Position numbers and translations under genes: made by a program. A stretch of 12,481 nt of DNA from DASQUP01 sp035641235 (GTDB lineage Bacteria; Actinomycetota; CADDZG01; WHSQ01): positions 1 to 12,481 of the forward strand of contig DASQUP010000228.1 of assembly GCA_035641235.1 (NCBI GenBank). Reading direction: 5' to 3'. This document shows, piece by piece, positions 1 to 7,168 of this stretch (the stretch's first letter is position 1; each line of letters opens with the position of its first letter). A model generated the notes under the pieces. The model saw only the letters and a list, made by a program, of their open reading frames with translations. It made no database searches and was not told the DNA's origin.

Positions 1-123
1 CATCGATTGATACGCGCTCAGCGGATTGCAACCGGCAGGGCAGTTGGGACTCGGGCACAAACGAATGAATTGATGCGCCTCATCGAACAACCCCCTCAAG
101 TCGGCCGATCGGACGTTAGGCAT
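1..123 (-). CDS. Possible 5' end of a small Cys-containing protein, cut by the left edge
   Basis: On the minus strand an ATG at 123 opens 41 codons that run without a stop to the window edge. The frame reads MPNVRSADLRGLFDEA and continues to a cysteine group at residues 23, 28 and 32 (CPSPNCPAGC), which could bind a metal or form disulfides. I do not recognise the family. Support: 28 of the 41 codons end in G or C, more than in the competing plus-strand frame 1, which is also open over 1-150. Against: the piece is short, and only a weak purine-rich stretch (GGATGGTGG) precedes the ATG. The frame stays open upstream to a TAG at 205-207, so a TTG start at 198 is an alternative. It would be transcribed in the same direction as the amino-acid transporter operon, about 170 bp beyond its last stop. 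Confidence 0.3.
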   Translation of the reverse strand, partial: MPNVRSADLRGLFDEAHQFIRLCPSPNCPAGCNPLSAYQSM

Positions 124-293
124 ATGCCACCATCCACCGGCCGAGCAAGGTGAGCAAGCAACAGCTCCCTTTGCGTAACTACCCTCTGACCTGGGCAAAT
201 GGAGCTACCTACACCCCTATTGGGGTATAAAGTTCACCCGAATGGGGCTGAATTTGGGCTGGTAAAACCTAGCATTCGGGACTTTAAGGACAA
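124..293. other. Non-coding spacer with inverted repeats
   Basis: No convincing reading frame covers this spacer between the ATPase stop at 294 and the possible ATG at 123. It is visibly more AT-rich than the genes around it. It contains two candidate hairpins, at 229-285 and 213-226. I looked for a tRNA T-loop and found none. Confidence 0.5.
229..285 (-). terminator. Candidate terminator hairpin after the amino-acid transporter operon
   Basis: CCCGAATG at 237-244 is the exact inverse of CATTCGGG at 273-280. The stem can extend by AAAGT (229-233) against ACTTT (281-285) across a 3-nt bulge, with a loop of about 28 nt. It starts 8 bp beyond the ATPase stop codon. A second small hairpin follows in the direction of transcription (ACCCC/GGGGT, 213-226, loop TATT). 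Neither has a clear U-run, so termination is an inference from position. Confidence 0.35.
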
Positions 294-1046
294 TCAGAGA
301 ACGGCTTCGATGAAGCGGCGAGTGCGAGGATCCCTGGCCTTCGTCAATAGGTCTGCAGGCCGTCCTTCCTCAATAAGTTCGCCCTCATACATAAACACCA
401 TTCGATTGGCCACCTCGCGAGCGAAGCCCATCTCGTGCGAGACCACGATCATCGTCATGCCGTCGCGGGCGAGGTCGCGCATGACGCTCAGGACGCCGCC
501 GATCAACTCCGGGTCGAGCGCTGAAGTCGGTTCGTCGAACAGCATCACCTTTGGCTCCATGGCAAGCGCCCGCGCGATAGCAACCCGCTGCTTCTGGCCG
601 CCGGACAGTCGAATCGGATACTCGTCGCGTTTCTCGACGAGCCCTACCTTCTCGAGCAGTTCCATCGCCCGCGGTTCGGCGTCCGCTCGAGAGACCCCCT
701 TCACGGTTACGGGACCCTCGATCACGTTCTGAATCACCGAGAGATGGGGGAACAGATTGAACTCCTGGAACACCATCCCGGCGCGCATTCTGATGTCGCG
801 AATCGCCTCCCGGCGCGCCCTGAAATTGGGACCCACCTCGATCTTGATGCCGTCGACCTCAATCGTGCCGCCGGTCGGCTCCTCGAGGAAGTTGATGCAG
901 CGGAGAAGAGTGCTCTTACCCGACCCGGACCGTCCGAACACAACAACCACTTCACCAGAAGTAACCGACAGGTCGATGCCTTTGAGCACCTGAAGGTGCC
1001 CGAAGTGTTTCTCGAGGCTCGATACGGAGACTACCGGGGCGGCCAT
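294..1046 (-). CDS. Polar amino-acid ABC transporter, ATP-binding protein (GlnQ/HisP type)
   Basis: This is the cytoplasmic ATPase that powers the amino-acid importer encoded just upstream. At 250 residues it has the usual family length. Motifs run in order: Walker A GRSGSGKS (38-45), Q-loop Gln94, signature LSGGQ (147-151), Walker B ending in FDEP (170-173) with the catalytic Glu172, and the switch His204. The ABC core is complete, so the protein should be active. The Walker A has Arg where Pro is common (GPSGSGKS), a variant seen in functional members. I chose the ATG at 1046 because it lies 5 bp after the permease stop, follows a purine-rich GGGGTAGAG, and starts right at the ABC domain. 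An in-frame extension to 1172 only overlaps the permease gene. It is the last gene of the three-gene operon. The substrate cannot be read from the ATPase. Confidence 0.95.
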   Translation of the reverse strand: MAAPVVSVSSLEKHFGHLQVLKGIDLSVTSGEVVVVFGRSGSGKSTLLRCINFLEEPTGGTIEVDGIKIEVGPNFRARREAIRDIRMRAGMVFQEFNLFPHLSVIQNVIEGPVTVKGVSRADAEPRAMELLEKVGLVEKRDEYPIRLSGGQKQRVAIARALAMEPKVMLFDEPTSALDPELIGGVLSVMRDLARDGMTMIVVSHEMGFAREVANRMVFMYEGELIEEGRPADLLTKARDPRTRRFIEAVL

Positions 1047-1051
1047 CGTCT

Positions 1052-1942
1052 CTACCCCGTGTGGGCCCCGTGCTGCGGCAGAGTACCCACCGGGCCCTCG
1101 CGCACGTAACCTCGGGAGAACCTCTCCTCGAGACGCTTCTGGAAGAACGAAAAGATGCTCGTGAGCAACCAATAGACGGCGGCGGCCATGATCAGCGTCT
1201 CCAACATACGGAAGTTCCCTCGACCAACCCGGCTTGCCCGGAAGAAGAGCTCCTGCGTTCCTGCGATACCCACGAGTGCCGAATCCTTGAGCATGGCTAT
1301 AAATTCGTTGCCTGTCGGTGGGATGATCACCCGCACAGCTTGAGGCAGGACGACCCGGCGCATCGTCTGGGTCGGCGTCATAGCGAGGGCATGCGCAGCC
1401 TCTACCTGACCGTGTCCTACCGATTGGATTCCGGCTCTGAAGATCTCGGTCATGTACGCGCCGTAGTTGATACCCAGAGCGAGCATGCCGGCGAGGTTGA
1501 TGTCGAGAATGAAGATCGTGTCCATCCAGGCAGGCCCCAGACCGGCAAGCTGCGGGAGGGCGGTGTAGATGAAGAAGATCTGCACGATGAGCGGTGTCCC
1601 CCGAAAAAACGACGTGTAGAACCCGGCAATGCCGTTCGGAATCGGGTTCTTCGAGAGCCGTCCGAGGGCGCCCAAGAGGGCGAGCGGAATGGCCAGCAAT
1701 ATCCCTCCCGCACTGATGTACAGCGTGAGAAAACCACCCCTGAGGACGTAGGGCGCCCAGTTCCTCATAAACGGGATGTCCAGTCCGAGCGCGATGAAGG
1801 TTGCCGACAGGATCGTCGCGATCACTACCCAGACCGCCGCCAGCTTCGCGCGGTACGAGACGCGGCTCGAAAGAACCTCGTATCGATCCCGGACGCGAAC
1901 CAGGGATCTGACTAAGCCGCTCCCACCAGCCTCCGTCTTCAC
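1052..1942 (-). CDS. Polar amino-acid ABC transporter, permease (HisM/GlnP family)
   Basis: Membrane channel subunit of the importer (binding-protein-dependent inner-membrane component family, 296 aa). Hydrophobic segments lie near residues 35-54, 68-95, 116-132, 143-163, 209-230 and 247-266. The first belongs to an N-terminal extension of about 60 residues that short HisM/GlnP proteins lack. The cytoplasmic EAA loop that docks on the ATPase is at 181-201 (EAAHALAM, then VVLPQA); the glycine usual in this loop (EAAxxxG) is Ala here. The start is a GTG at 1942, 18 bp after the binding-protein stop. No strong ribosome binding site precedes it, so translation may depend on coupling to the upstream gene. 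The family usually forms homodimers or heterodimers; only one permease is encoded here, which suggests a homodimer. Confidence 0.93.
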   Translation of the reverse strand: MKTEAGGSGLVRSLVRVRDRYEVLSSRVSYRAKLAAVWVVIATILSATFIALGLDIPFMRNWAPYVLRGGFLTLYISAGGILLAIPLALLGALGRLSKNPIPNGIAGFYTSFFRGTPLIVQIFFIYTALPQLAGLGPAWMDTIFILDINLAGMLALGINYGAYMTEIFRAGIQSVGHGQVEAAHALAMTPTQTMRRVVLPQAVRVIIPPTGNEFIAMLKDSALVGIAGTQELFFRASRVGRGNFRMLETLIMAAAVYWLLTSIFSFFQKRLEERFSRGYVREGPVGTLPQHGAHTG

Positions 1943-1960
1943 GTCTTGACGGTTTTCAGA

Positions 1961-2878
1961 TCACACCTTCGTGGTGAGATCGGTCCCGTACCACTTCATC
2001 GACAGCTCGGTGAGTGTCCCATCGGCGTGCATCTCCTCGATGATGGCGCTGATGGCATCGACGAGCGGTTGCGGGTCTTCGGGTGCGTTCCGGTCGATGG
2101 CCACAGCGAGCGGCTCGTAGAAGATTGGGTCGCCGACGATCTTGATCGCTTTGCCCTTTTCGACCGCGCCCTCGAGTGTGGGCGTCGCCGAGATAGCTGC
2201 GTCGAGCCTGCGGCCGTCGCCGATCTCGAGATCGTTGATCGCCGACGAGTCGGTGTCGTAGCCCTTGATCTCCGCATCGTCGATGACGAACTCGATCTCC
2301 TCACCGGGGATTTCAAGCGACTTCTCCAGGTAGAAGTCGTACGTGCACCCGGAGCAGACGCCGATCTTTTTGCCGTCGAGATCCGTCTCCACGTCGGTGA
2401 TGTCGGTGTTGTCGGCATGGACCGCGACGGACGCCGGCGTGTAGTAGTAGGCAGGCGTGAAGTGCAGGACCTCGGCACGCTCGGGCGTGACCGTCATCGA
2501 GCCGACGCTGACGTCCCACCGCCCCGACCAGTTCCCGGCCGTGATCGTGTCCCACGCCGGCGTCTCCCACGCGATCTCAACTCCAAGTCGATTGGCGATC
2601 TCGGTCGCCACGTCGATGTCGAATCCCTCGTACTCACCGTCCTCGTTGAGAGACGACTGCGGCGGGTACGCGGGGTCGGTCGAAACCCGGAGAACACCGG
2701 CGTTCTGTACCGCCGCCAGGAGCCCGGTGGCTTCTTCGCCGTTGTCCTCGGCAGCATCGTCGGCGGTGTCTTCGGTGTCCCTGCTAGGCGCGTTGGCGCC
2801 TGTGTCCTCACCGCCACACGCAGCGCCGATGAGAAGAAAGAGTGCCCCAAACAGGGCGATCAAACGAATCCTCAACAT
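1961..2878 (-). CDS. Polar amino-acid ABC transporter, lipoprotein solute-binding protein
   Basis: Extracellular receptor that hands the solute to the permease (bacterial solute-binding protein family 3, PF00497 type; 305 aa). The N-terminus is a lipoprotein signal: MLRIR, a hydrophobic stretch, then GAAC with the lipidated Cys at 21. An acidic linker (about 24-50) is followed by the ligand domain from VLRVSTDPAYPP (62-73) through GFDIDV (85-90) and WDVSVGSMTVTPER (121-134). Two more cysteines sit in CSGC (175-178), in the loop that normally reads like QSGT. I chose the ATG at 2878 because GGGGGAG ends 6 nt before it. The in-frame ATG at 2893 has its purine run almost touching the codon and adds only five residues. 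It is the first gene of the operon. The specificity (basic, polar or another amino acid) cannot be decided by eye. Confidence 0.93.
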   Translation of the reverse strand: MLRIRLIALFGALFLLIGAACGGEDTGANAPSRDTEDTADDAAEDNGEEATGLLAAVQNAGVLRVSTDPAYPPQSSLNEDGEYEGFDIDVATEIANRLGVEIAWETPAWDTITAGNWSGRWDVSVGSMTVTPERAEVLHFTPAYYYTPASVAVHADNTDITDVETDLDGKKIGVCSGCTYDFYLEKSLEIPGEEIEFVIDDAEIKGYDTDSSAINDLEIGDGRRLDAAISATPTLEGAVEKGKAIKIVGDPIFYEPLAVAIDRNAPEDPQPLVDAISAIIEEMHADGTLTELSMKWYGTDLTTKV

Positions 2879-2910
2879 ACGAAACTCCCCCATTCCCCCG
2901 TAATTCCATG

Positions 2911-2925
2911 GCCGCCTCCGGCGGC
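2911..2925. repeat. Small GC hairpin in the 5' leader of the binding-protein mRNA
   Basis: GCCGCC (2911-2916) and GGCGGC (2920-2925) form a 6-bp GC-only stem with a 3-nt loop. It lies between the predicted promoter and the start codon at 2878, so it would be in the leader RNA. It is too small to call a riboswitch. A role in mRNA stability or start-site folding is only a guess. Confidence 0.3.
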
Positions 2926-2940
2926 GAGCGGTTCGCCCGA

Positions 2941-2970
2941 ACTATATGGACGGCACTCCCCCCCGGTCAA
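2941..2970 (-). promoter_or_regulatory. Sigma-70-type promoter for the amino-acid transporter operon
   Basis: Read on the minus strand, TTGACC (2970-2965) and TATAGT (2946-2941) are separated by 18 bp. Both are close to the TTGACA/TATAAT consensus. Transcription would start near 2934, giving a leader of roughly 55 nt before the ATG at 2878. The upstream edge of the -35 box is about 20 bp from the palindromic element at 2990-3047, close enough for a bound protein to affect the promoter. Confidence 0.6.
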
Positions 2971-2989
2971 CGTCCTTCGCGAGCACCTC

Positions 2990-3047
2990 CCGCCCTTTCT
3001 GTCTGCTGAAAACCGCGTATATCGCGGTTCTGAGCAGACAGAACGAG
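2990..3047 (+). repeat. 58-bp palindromic element, copy 1 (upstream of the double-FtsX module)
   Basis: The inverted repeat at 2997-3043 has arms that begin TTCTGTCTGCT and end AGCAGACAGAA, with a TATAT loop at 3018-3022 closed by CGCG. It forms 19 base pairs with two mismatches: G3008 opposite G3032, and A3010 opposite C3030. Conserved asymmetric flanks (CCGCCCT on the left, CGAG on the right) give the element an orientation. A second copy at 7169-7226 has the same orientation and differs at one base. This copy lies between the divergent promoter of the binding protein and the ATG at 3076. It could be a dispersed repeat, an operator or a recombination site. There is no U-run after it. Confidence 0.9.
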
Positions 3048-3075
3048 CTTGTCCTTACTACTAATGTAGAAGATC

Positions 3076-3741
3076 ATGGAAATGGCCGCTCAATGCCGGG
3101 GGATCGAGAAGGTCTACCGGCGCGCCACAGGGGAGACGCACGCCTTGCGAGGTGTTGATGCCGAATTCCCTACCGGCCGGCTCACCGCGGTCATGGGTCC
3201 TTCCGGAAGCGGCAAATCGTCGCTGCTGAGGATCCTGTCGGGACTCGACCGCCCGACACGAGGGACGGTTGAGGTCGGAGACGTTCGCCTGAGCTCCCTG
3301 GGGCGGCGCGCCCGCAGGCGATTCCGGCGAGAGTGCTTAGCCCACGTCTTCCAGCGCGCGTCCGACAACCTCATCTCCTACCTGACGGTGGAAGAGCACT
3401 TCCGGATGGCGGCGCACCTCCGGCGACGGCCCGACGACGGGGTAAACGAGATGCTCGAGACGCTCGGCATCGCCCACAGGCGCGACAACCTGCCGCATCA
3501 ACTTTCGGGAGGAGAACAACAACGGGTCGCTTTCGGACAGGCTGCGATCGGCGCGCCGGATCTCATCGTTGCGGACGAACCGTCTGCTGAGCTGGATCAC
3601 GTGTCGGCCGGTGCGTTACTCGAAGTCATGGTGGGCATCTCACACATGGGGACCGCTGTGATTGTGGCGACCCACGATCCCATTGTGGCGGAAGCGGCGG
3701 ACTTGGTCGTACGAATCGACAAAGGCGAACTCGTTCGGTGA
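3076..3741 (+). CDS. ABC transporter ATPase 1 of the double-FtsX module (LolD/MacB type)
   Basis: Cytoplasmic ATPase of 221 aa in the LolD/MacB/FtsE group, whose partners are FtsX-type permeases and which usually drive export or extraction from the membrane rather than uptake. Motifs: Walker A GPSGSGKS (41-48), Q-loop Gln93, signature LSGGE (143-147), Walker B LIVADEP (163-169) with catalytic Glu168, and switch His200. All key residues are present. The helix after the signature is less canonical (VAFGQAAIG for the usual VAxARAL), and the D-loop reads SAELD for the usual TGNLD. The ATG at 3076 has only a weak AGAAG before it; an ATG two codons later is possible. It is the first gene of the module. 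Its stop overlaps the GTG of the next gene by 4 bp (GTGA). Confidence 0.93.
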   Translation: MEMAAQCRGIEKVYRRATGETHALRGVDAEFPTGRLTAVMGPSGSGKSSLLRILSGLDRPTRGTVEVGDVRLSSLGRRARRRFRRECLAHVFQRASDNLISYLTVEEHFRMAAHLRRRPDDGVNEMLETLGIAHRRDNLPHQLSGGEQQRVAFGQAAIGAPDLIVADEPSAELDHVSAGALLEVMVGISHMGTAVIVATHDPIVAEAADLVVRIDKGELVR

Positions 3742-4475
3742 CCGGCGCGGTCGTGCTCAGTATTCGCAACCTGAACAAGAACTACCGGCGAGGGCCGGAG
3801 ATCGTTCATGCCCTGCGAAACGTCTCCTTCGATCTTATCCAAGGCGAGGTCGTGGCGCTGGTCGGACCTTCGGGTTCGGGGAAGACGACACTGCTCAACA
3901 TTCTGTGTGGATGGGATCGCCCGGACGGAGGGGAGATCGCGTGGAACGACCAGTCGGGCGACCACTATGACTGGGCTGCCACGAGCATCGTCCCGCAGAG
4001 GCTCGGCCTCGTCGAAGAACTGACCATCTACGAGAACGTCGAGCTGCCGCTGGCGCTGGCAGGGAACCAAGAAACCGATGTGGCGCAACGAATTAAAAGT
4101 CTGCTGGAGGCCTTGGGACTCGACCACATATCGAACCATCATCCCGGTGAGGCTTCTCTCGGCGAACAGCAACGCACCGCGCTGGCCCGCGCGCTCGTCG
4201 GTGGCCCGCGTCTCCTTCTGGCCGACGAACCCACCGGACATCAAGATGCCGAATCGGAGCGAGCGGTTTTTCGATCGCTCCGCTCCCATGCATCCCGTGG
4301 CGGGACGTGCCTCGTTGCGACGCACAACATCGATGCCATCCGCTATTGCCATCGCCCATTGCGTGTCGACGATGGGCGCGTCACCGTGGAAGCGCGAGCT
4401 AAAGACAGCGACCTCGAGCGGGAGCTGTCCCCCTTCGCTCCCCACCCCGAGCAGCACGACGGAGATGAAGAGTGA
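3738..4475 (+). CDS. ABC transporter ATPase 2 of the double-FtsX module, with a degenerate signature motif
   Basis: Second LolD/MacB-type ATPase (245 aa), clearly different in sequence from ATPase 1. Motifs: Walker A GPSGSGKT (43-50), Q-loop Gln87, Walker B LLLADEP (159-165) with catalytic Glu164, and switch His196. The signature is ASLGE (139-143) instead of LSGGE, so the leucine and the first glycine are lost. The D-loop reads GHQD for GNLD. If the two ATPases pair, the site built from ATPase 1 Walker A and this signature should be weakened, an asymmetry known from other heterodimeric ABC proteins. The C-terminal tail (about 220-245) is charged and acidic. The start is a GTG inside the stop of ATPase 1 (GTGA), and the stop overlaps the permease GTG in the same way, pointing to coupled translation. 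Confidence 0.92.
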   Translation: MTGAVVLSIRNLNKNYRRGPEIVHALRNVSFDLIQGEVVALVGPSGSGKTTLLNILCGWDRPDGGEIAWNDQSGDHYDWAATSIVPQRLGLVEELTIYENVELPLALAGNQETDVAQRIKSLLEALGLDHISNHHPGEASLGEQQRTALARALVGGPRLLLADEPTGHQDAESERAVFRSLRSHASRGGTCLVATHNIDAIRYCHRPLRVDDGRVTVEARAKDSDLERELSPFAPHPEQHDGDEE

Positions 4476-7162
4476 GGACCGTCAATCCCCTATGGAGAAA
4501 AACCCCGCTGCTGCTGTTCCGCTTTCGCGGCCTGGCTATAGCGGTGATCGTGGGGGGAGCGATCCTCGGCCTTGCGAGTGCTGCTCGTCCTTCCTTCCTC
4601 GCGTCGAGCGGACGCGCGGCCGTCGAACAACAAATGAACCTCACGAACCGGTGGAGCGCCGGACTCCGAGTCAGCCGGCATGGACGCCTGTTCGGGAACG
4701 TGCGCGCATTCGCTCCCCGCAGCGCGCAGATCGAGTCGGTCCCCGTCGAAGAAGTCATCAACATCGTGACGGAACGGCTCGATAGCGCCGTCAAGGGAAT
4801 CGACGACATAGACGACCCGACATTGATGATGGTCGGATCGCAAGTCACGCTGGAGTCATCTGAGGAACAGATCCGCGGCCGGCCCATCTCAAGAACGAAC
4901 GCGCTCGACAACGTAGCGAAGATCGCCGGGTCTGAAACGGACGGCGTCTGGCTCGCAGATTTTGTTGCCGAGCACCTTGGAGTCGGTCCGGGGGAGACCA
5001 TTCAGATCGGGATCCGGAACGCAACGTCATCGGTCCCGGTGGCGGGCATCTACCGCTACCTCGTTCGAGATCGGCCGCGCGAGTTCTGGTCTCCGGCAAG
5101 CCTGTACATCCACCGGCAACCTGGTGAAGATTTCGAGCCGCCGGCCCTCGTTATTGCGTCAAAGGAACTATTCTTTCGCCTGGCGACGGAGCTCCGCGAT
5201 GTTGGGCTCATTCAATGGAACTACCCGTTGCGGACCGGAACGCTCTCCCTCCCGGAGGCGCGGGAACTGGCCGGCGCCATAACCGAAGTAATCCGGCGGC
5301 GTGTAGCGAACGAAGAGTCTGAGATTCACCGAGCGCTCGCAACTAGCGGCCTGTTTGGCGGCGAGAGGTCGTGGGGATCCGGCATGCCCACCGTTGTCGA
5401 AGCCGCCGACCGCCGGGTGCAATCACTAAAAGCTCCTGTCGACGTGCTTTCCATCGCTGCCGTCCTCGTCGCACTCGTCGTTATGGGAGCGGCAGGCTTC
5501 TATCTCGTCCAGAGACGCCGGGTCGAGTTCGTCTACCTGGCGAGCAGGGGGGTACGGCCGGTGGCGCTCGGATTGAAGGCGGCGCTCGAAAGTGCGGTTC
5601 CCGCGATCCTCGGTTGTGCCCTTGGACTCTTAATCGGAGTACCCATCAGCGGCTTGGTCGGTCCCGGCGGCGCCGTACCGGTTGAGAGCATCGCCGATGC
5701 CCTGCGCGCGTCGGCCGTCGCCCTCTTCGTTGGTTTGGCGGTTGTGGGAGCCGTCGTGGCGCTCACCGCCGAGCGCGAGGCCGGTGAGGAACCTCATGGT
5801 TGGTTGGAGTTGCTGAGAGCCAGACTGTCCTGGGAGCCGATCCTCGCAATCGCGGGAGCGGTCGTTCTCTGGCGAGTCGTTCGGGGCAATGAATCCATCG
5901 GGGCCGCGGGATCGCCAACGATAAACATCGACGTTCTCTTACTCCCGGCGGTCGGAATCCTCGGAGCAGCGGGACTCGCGGCGCGCCTCATTCGATGGTC
6001 GCTGCCGAGGCTGACTCGGAGGGCACGGAAGTGGGCGGCATCGCGATACCTCGCCGCTCGGCGCCTCGCGGGATCGCCGCGGGCCGCAGTTGCACTCGTA
6101 ACCGCCTGCGCGTTTGCCCTGGCCGTGCTCATGTACTCGACAACGCTGGCGCGCTCCACGAAAAACACGGTGTTGGCGAAGGCGCAGATCTTCGTGGGGA
6201 GCGACTTCTCAGCGCAGCTCGCACAATCGCCCGCCACGCCTCCTCTGCCGGTGCCCTCAACCTACGTGGTGAAGTTCCAAAGGATCAGCCTTGCCGGAAA
6301 CCGGACGGCGCAGGTGCTGGGGATCGATCCCTCGACGTTCGCTGATGCGGCGTACTGGGAGGATTCCTTTGCGTCACGGGAGCTGAGGGATTTGGTCCGC
6401 GAGCTCCGACGGGAAGGTGGTTCGGCTATCAATGCCATTGCCGTGGGCGGAGGTTTTCCGTCGGACCTCGCATTCTCGGGCGGAGGCGAGACCATTCCCC
6501 TCAACGTCGTCGGGACGGCGCGCTTCTTTCCCGGCCAGCTCGGACGCATCCCCATGCTCGTCGTTGAAAAGGAGGCACTCGAACAAGTGGTCGCCACCCT
6601 GTCGGGAGCAGCGGGTGGACGCCGGGACGAGGTCTGGGCCCGCGGCGAGCCCTCTCGTATCGAACAGGTGCTGAACGAGAACGAGGTCTTGTATTTCTCG
6701 ACGAACAGCGTCGCGCGGGCACTCGAATCTCCGTCCCTTCAGTCCCTCCTGTGGTCACTGGGCCTCCTGCAGACCCTCGGGATCGCGGCCGGGGTCATCT
6801 CGGTTTCGGGATTGATCCTCTACCTCCAGGCGCGCGAACGCTCAGCCGTCGTGGTGCGAGCGCTGACCCGGCGCATGGCGCTGTCGAGCCGCGACTACAG
6901 AAGAATGCTCACTATCGAAGTGGGCGGCCTGCTCGGCACCGCACTCGTGCTCGGCGCCGGACTCGGCCTCGGCGTGGCGATCTTGCTCCTGGACCGCTTC
7001 GACCTCAGCCCCAACCTTCCACCATCCCAACTGCTGGAGATTCCGGTGGTGCCCTTCGCAATTGCCGTCGGGGTGGTGGGACTCACCACTGTGGTCAGTG
7101 CATGGATAATGCAGCGGCGCGCCGACCGAGTAAACGTGGCCGAGCTGATGCGCGTCGTCTGA
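4472..7162 (+). CDS. Double FtsX/MacB-like ABC permease, 10 TM
   Basis: Membrane partner of the two upstream ATPases (896 aa). Predicted membrane segments are near 21-39, 324-347, 367-395, 411-431, 455-470, 485-505, 537-557, 760-786, 815-840 and 857-880. Two large extracytoplasmic domains (about 40-320 and 560-758) each follow a single TM, so the protein is two MacB/FtsX-like halves in one chain. Basic stretches after TM2 (RRRVEFVYLASRG, from 348) and after TM8 (RERSAVVVRALTRR, from 788) look like the coupling helices that contact the ATPases. The GTG start at 4472 has GGAG 7 nt upstream and overlaps the previous stop. Related 10-TM permeases take part in peptide-antibiotic resistance, lipoprotein release or lipid export; which applies here is unknown. 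No HlyD/MacA adaptor or two-component genes lie nearby. Confidence 0.88.
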   Translation: MRTVNPLWRKTPLLLFRFRGLAIAVIVGGAILGLASAARPSFLASSGRAAVEQQMNLTNRWSAGLRVSRHGRLFGNVRAFAPRSAQIESVPVEEVINIVTERLDSAVKGIDDIDDPTLMMVGSQVTLESSEEQIRGRPISRTNALDNVAKIAGSETDGVWLADFVAEHLGVGPGETIQIGIRNATSSVPVAGIYRYLVRDRPREFWSPASLYIHRQPGEDFEPPALVIASKELFFRLATELRDVGLIQWNYPLRTGTLSLPEARELAGAITEVIRRRVANEESEIHRALATSGLFGGERSWGSGMPTVVEAADRRVQSLKAPVDVLSIAAVLVALVVMGAAGFYLVQRRRVEFVYLASRGVRPVALGLKAALESAVPAILGCALGLLIGVPISGLVGPGGAVPVESIADALRASAVALFVGLAVVGAVVALTAEREAGEEPHGWLELLRARLSWEPILAIAGAVVLWRVVRGNESIGAAGSPTINIDVLLLPAVGILGAAGLAARLIRWSLPRLTRRARKWAASRYLAARRLAGSPRAAVALVTACAFALAVLMYSTTLARSTKNTVLAKAQIFVGSDFSAQLAQSPATPPLPVPSTYVVKFQRISLAGNRTAQVLGIDPSTFADAAYWEDSFASRELRDLVRELRREGGSAINAIAVGGGFPSDLAFSGGGETIPLNVVGTARFFPGQLGRIPMLVVEKEALEQVVATLSGAAGGRRDEVWARGEPSRIEQVLNENEVLYFSTNSVARALESPSLQSLLWSLGLLQTLGIAAGVISVSGLILYLQARERSAVVVRALTRRMALSSRDYRRMLTIEVGGLLGTALVLGAGLGLGVAILLLDRFDLSPNLPPSQLLEIPVVPFAIAVGVVGLTTVVSAWIMQRRADRVNVAELMRVV

Positions 7163-7168
7163 TCCGCG

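Noticed and set aside
1..150. Plus-strand frame 1, open to a stop at 151-153
   Set aside because: Only about half of its codons over 1-123 end in G or C, there is no recognisable motif, and the opposite frame has a better codon pattern.
124..293. tRNA gene in the left spacer
   Set aside because: No T-loop consensus and no acceptor-stem pairing at tRNA distance.
1047..1172. Upstream extension of the amino-acid transporter ATPase
   Set aside because: The extra 42 residues overlap the permease gene and match nothing; the ATG at 1046 has better spacing and starts at the ABC domain.
2879..2893. ATG at 2893 as start of the binding protein
   Set aside because: Its purine run almost touches the codon, while the ATG at 2878 has GGGGGAG at good spacing and leaves a compact signal peptide.
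1061..3064. Long plus-strand frames opposite the transporter operon (1061-1915 and 1946-3064)
   Set aside because: They lie antisense to genes with complete family motifs. Long antisense frames are expected in GC-rich DNA, and their translations look like no protein family.
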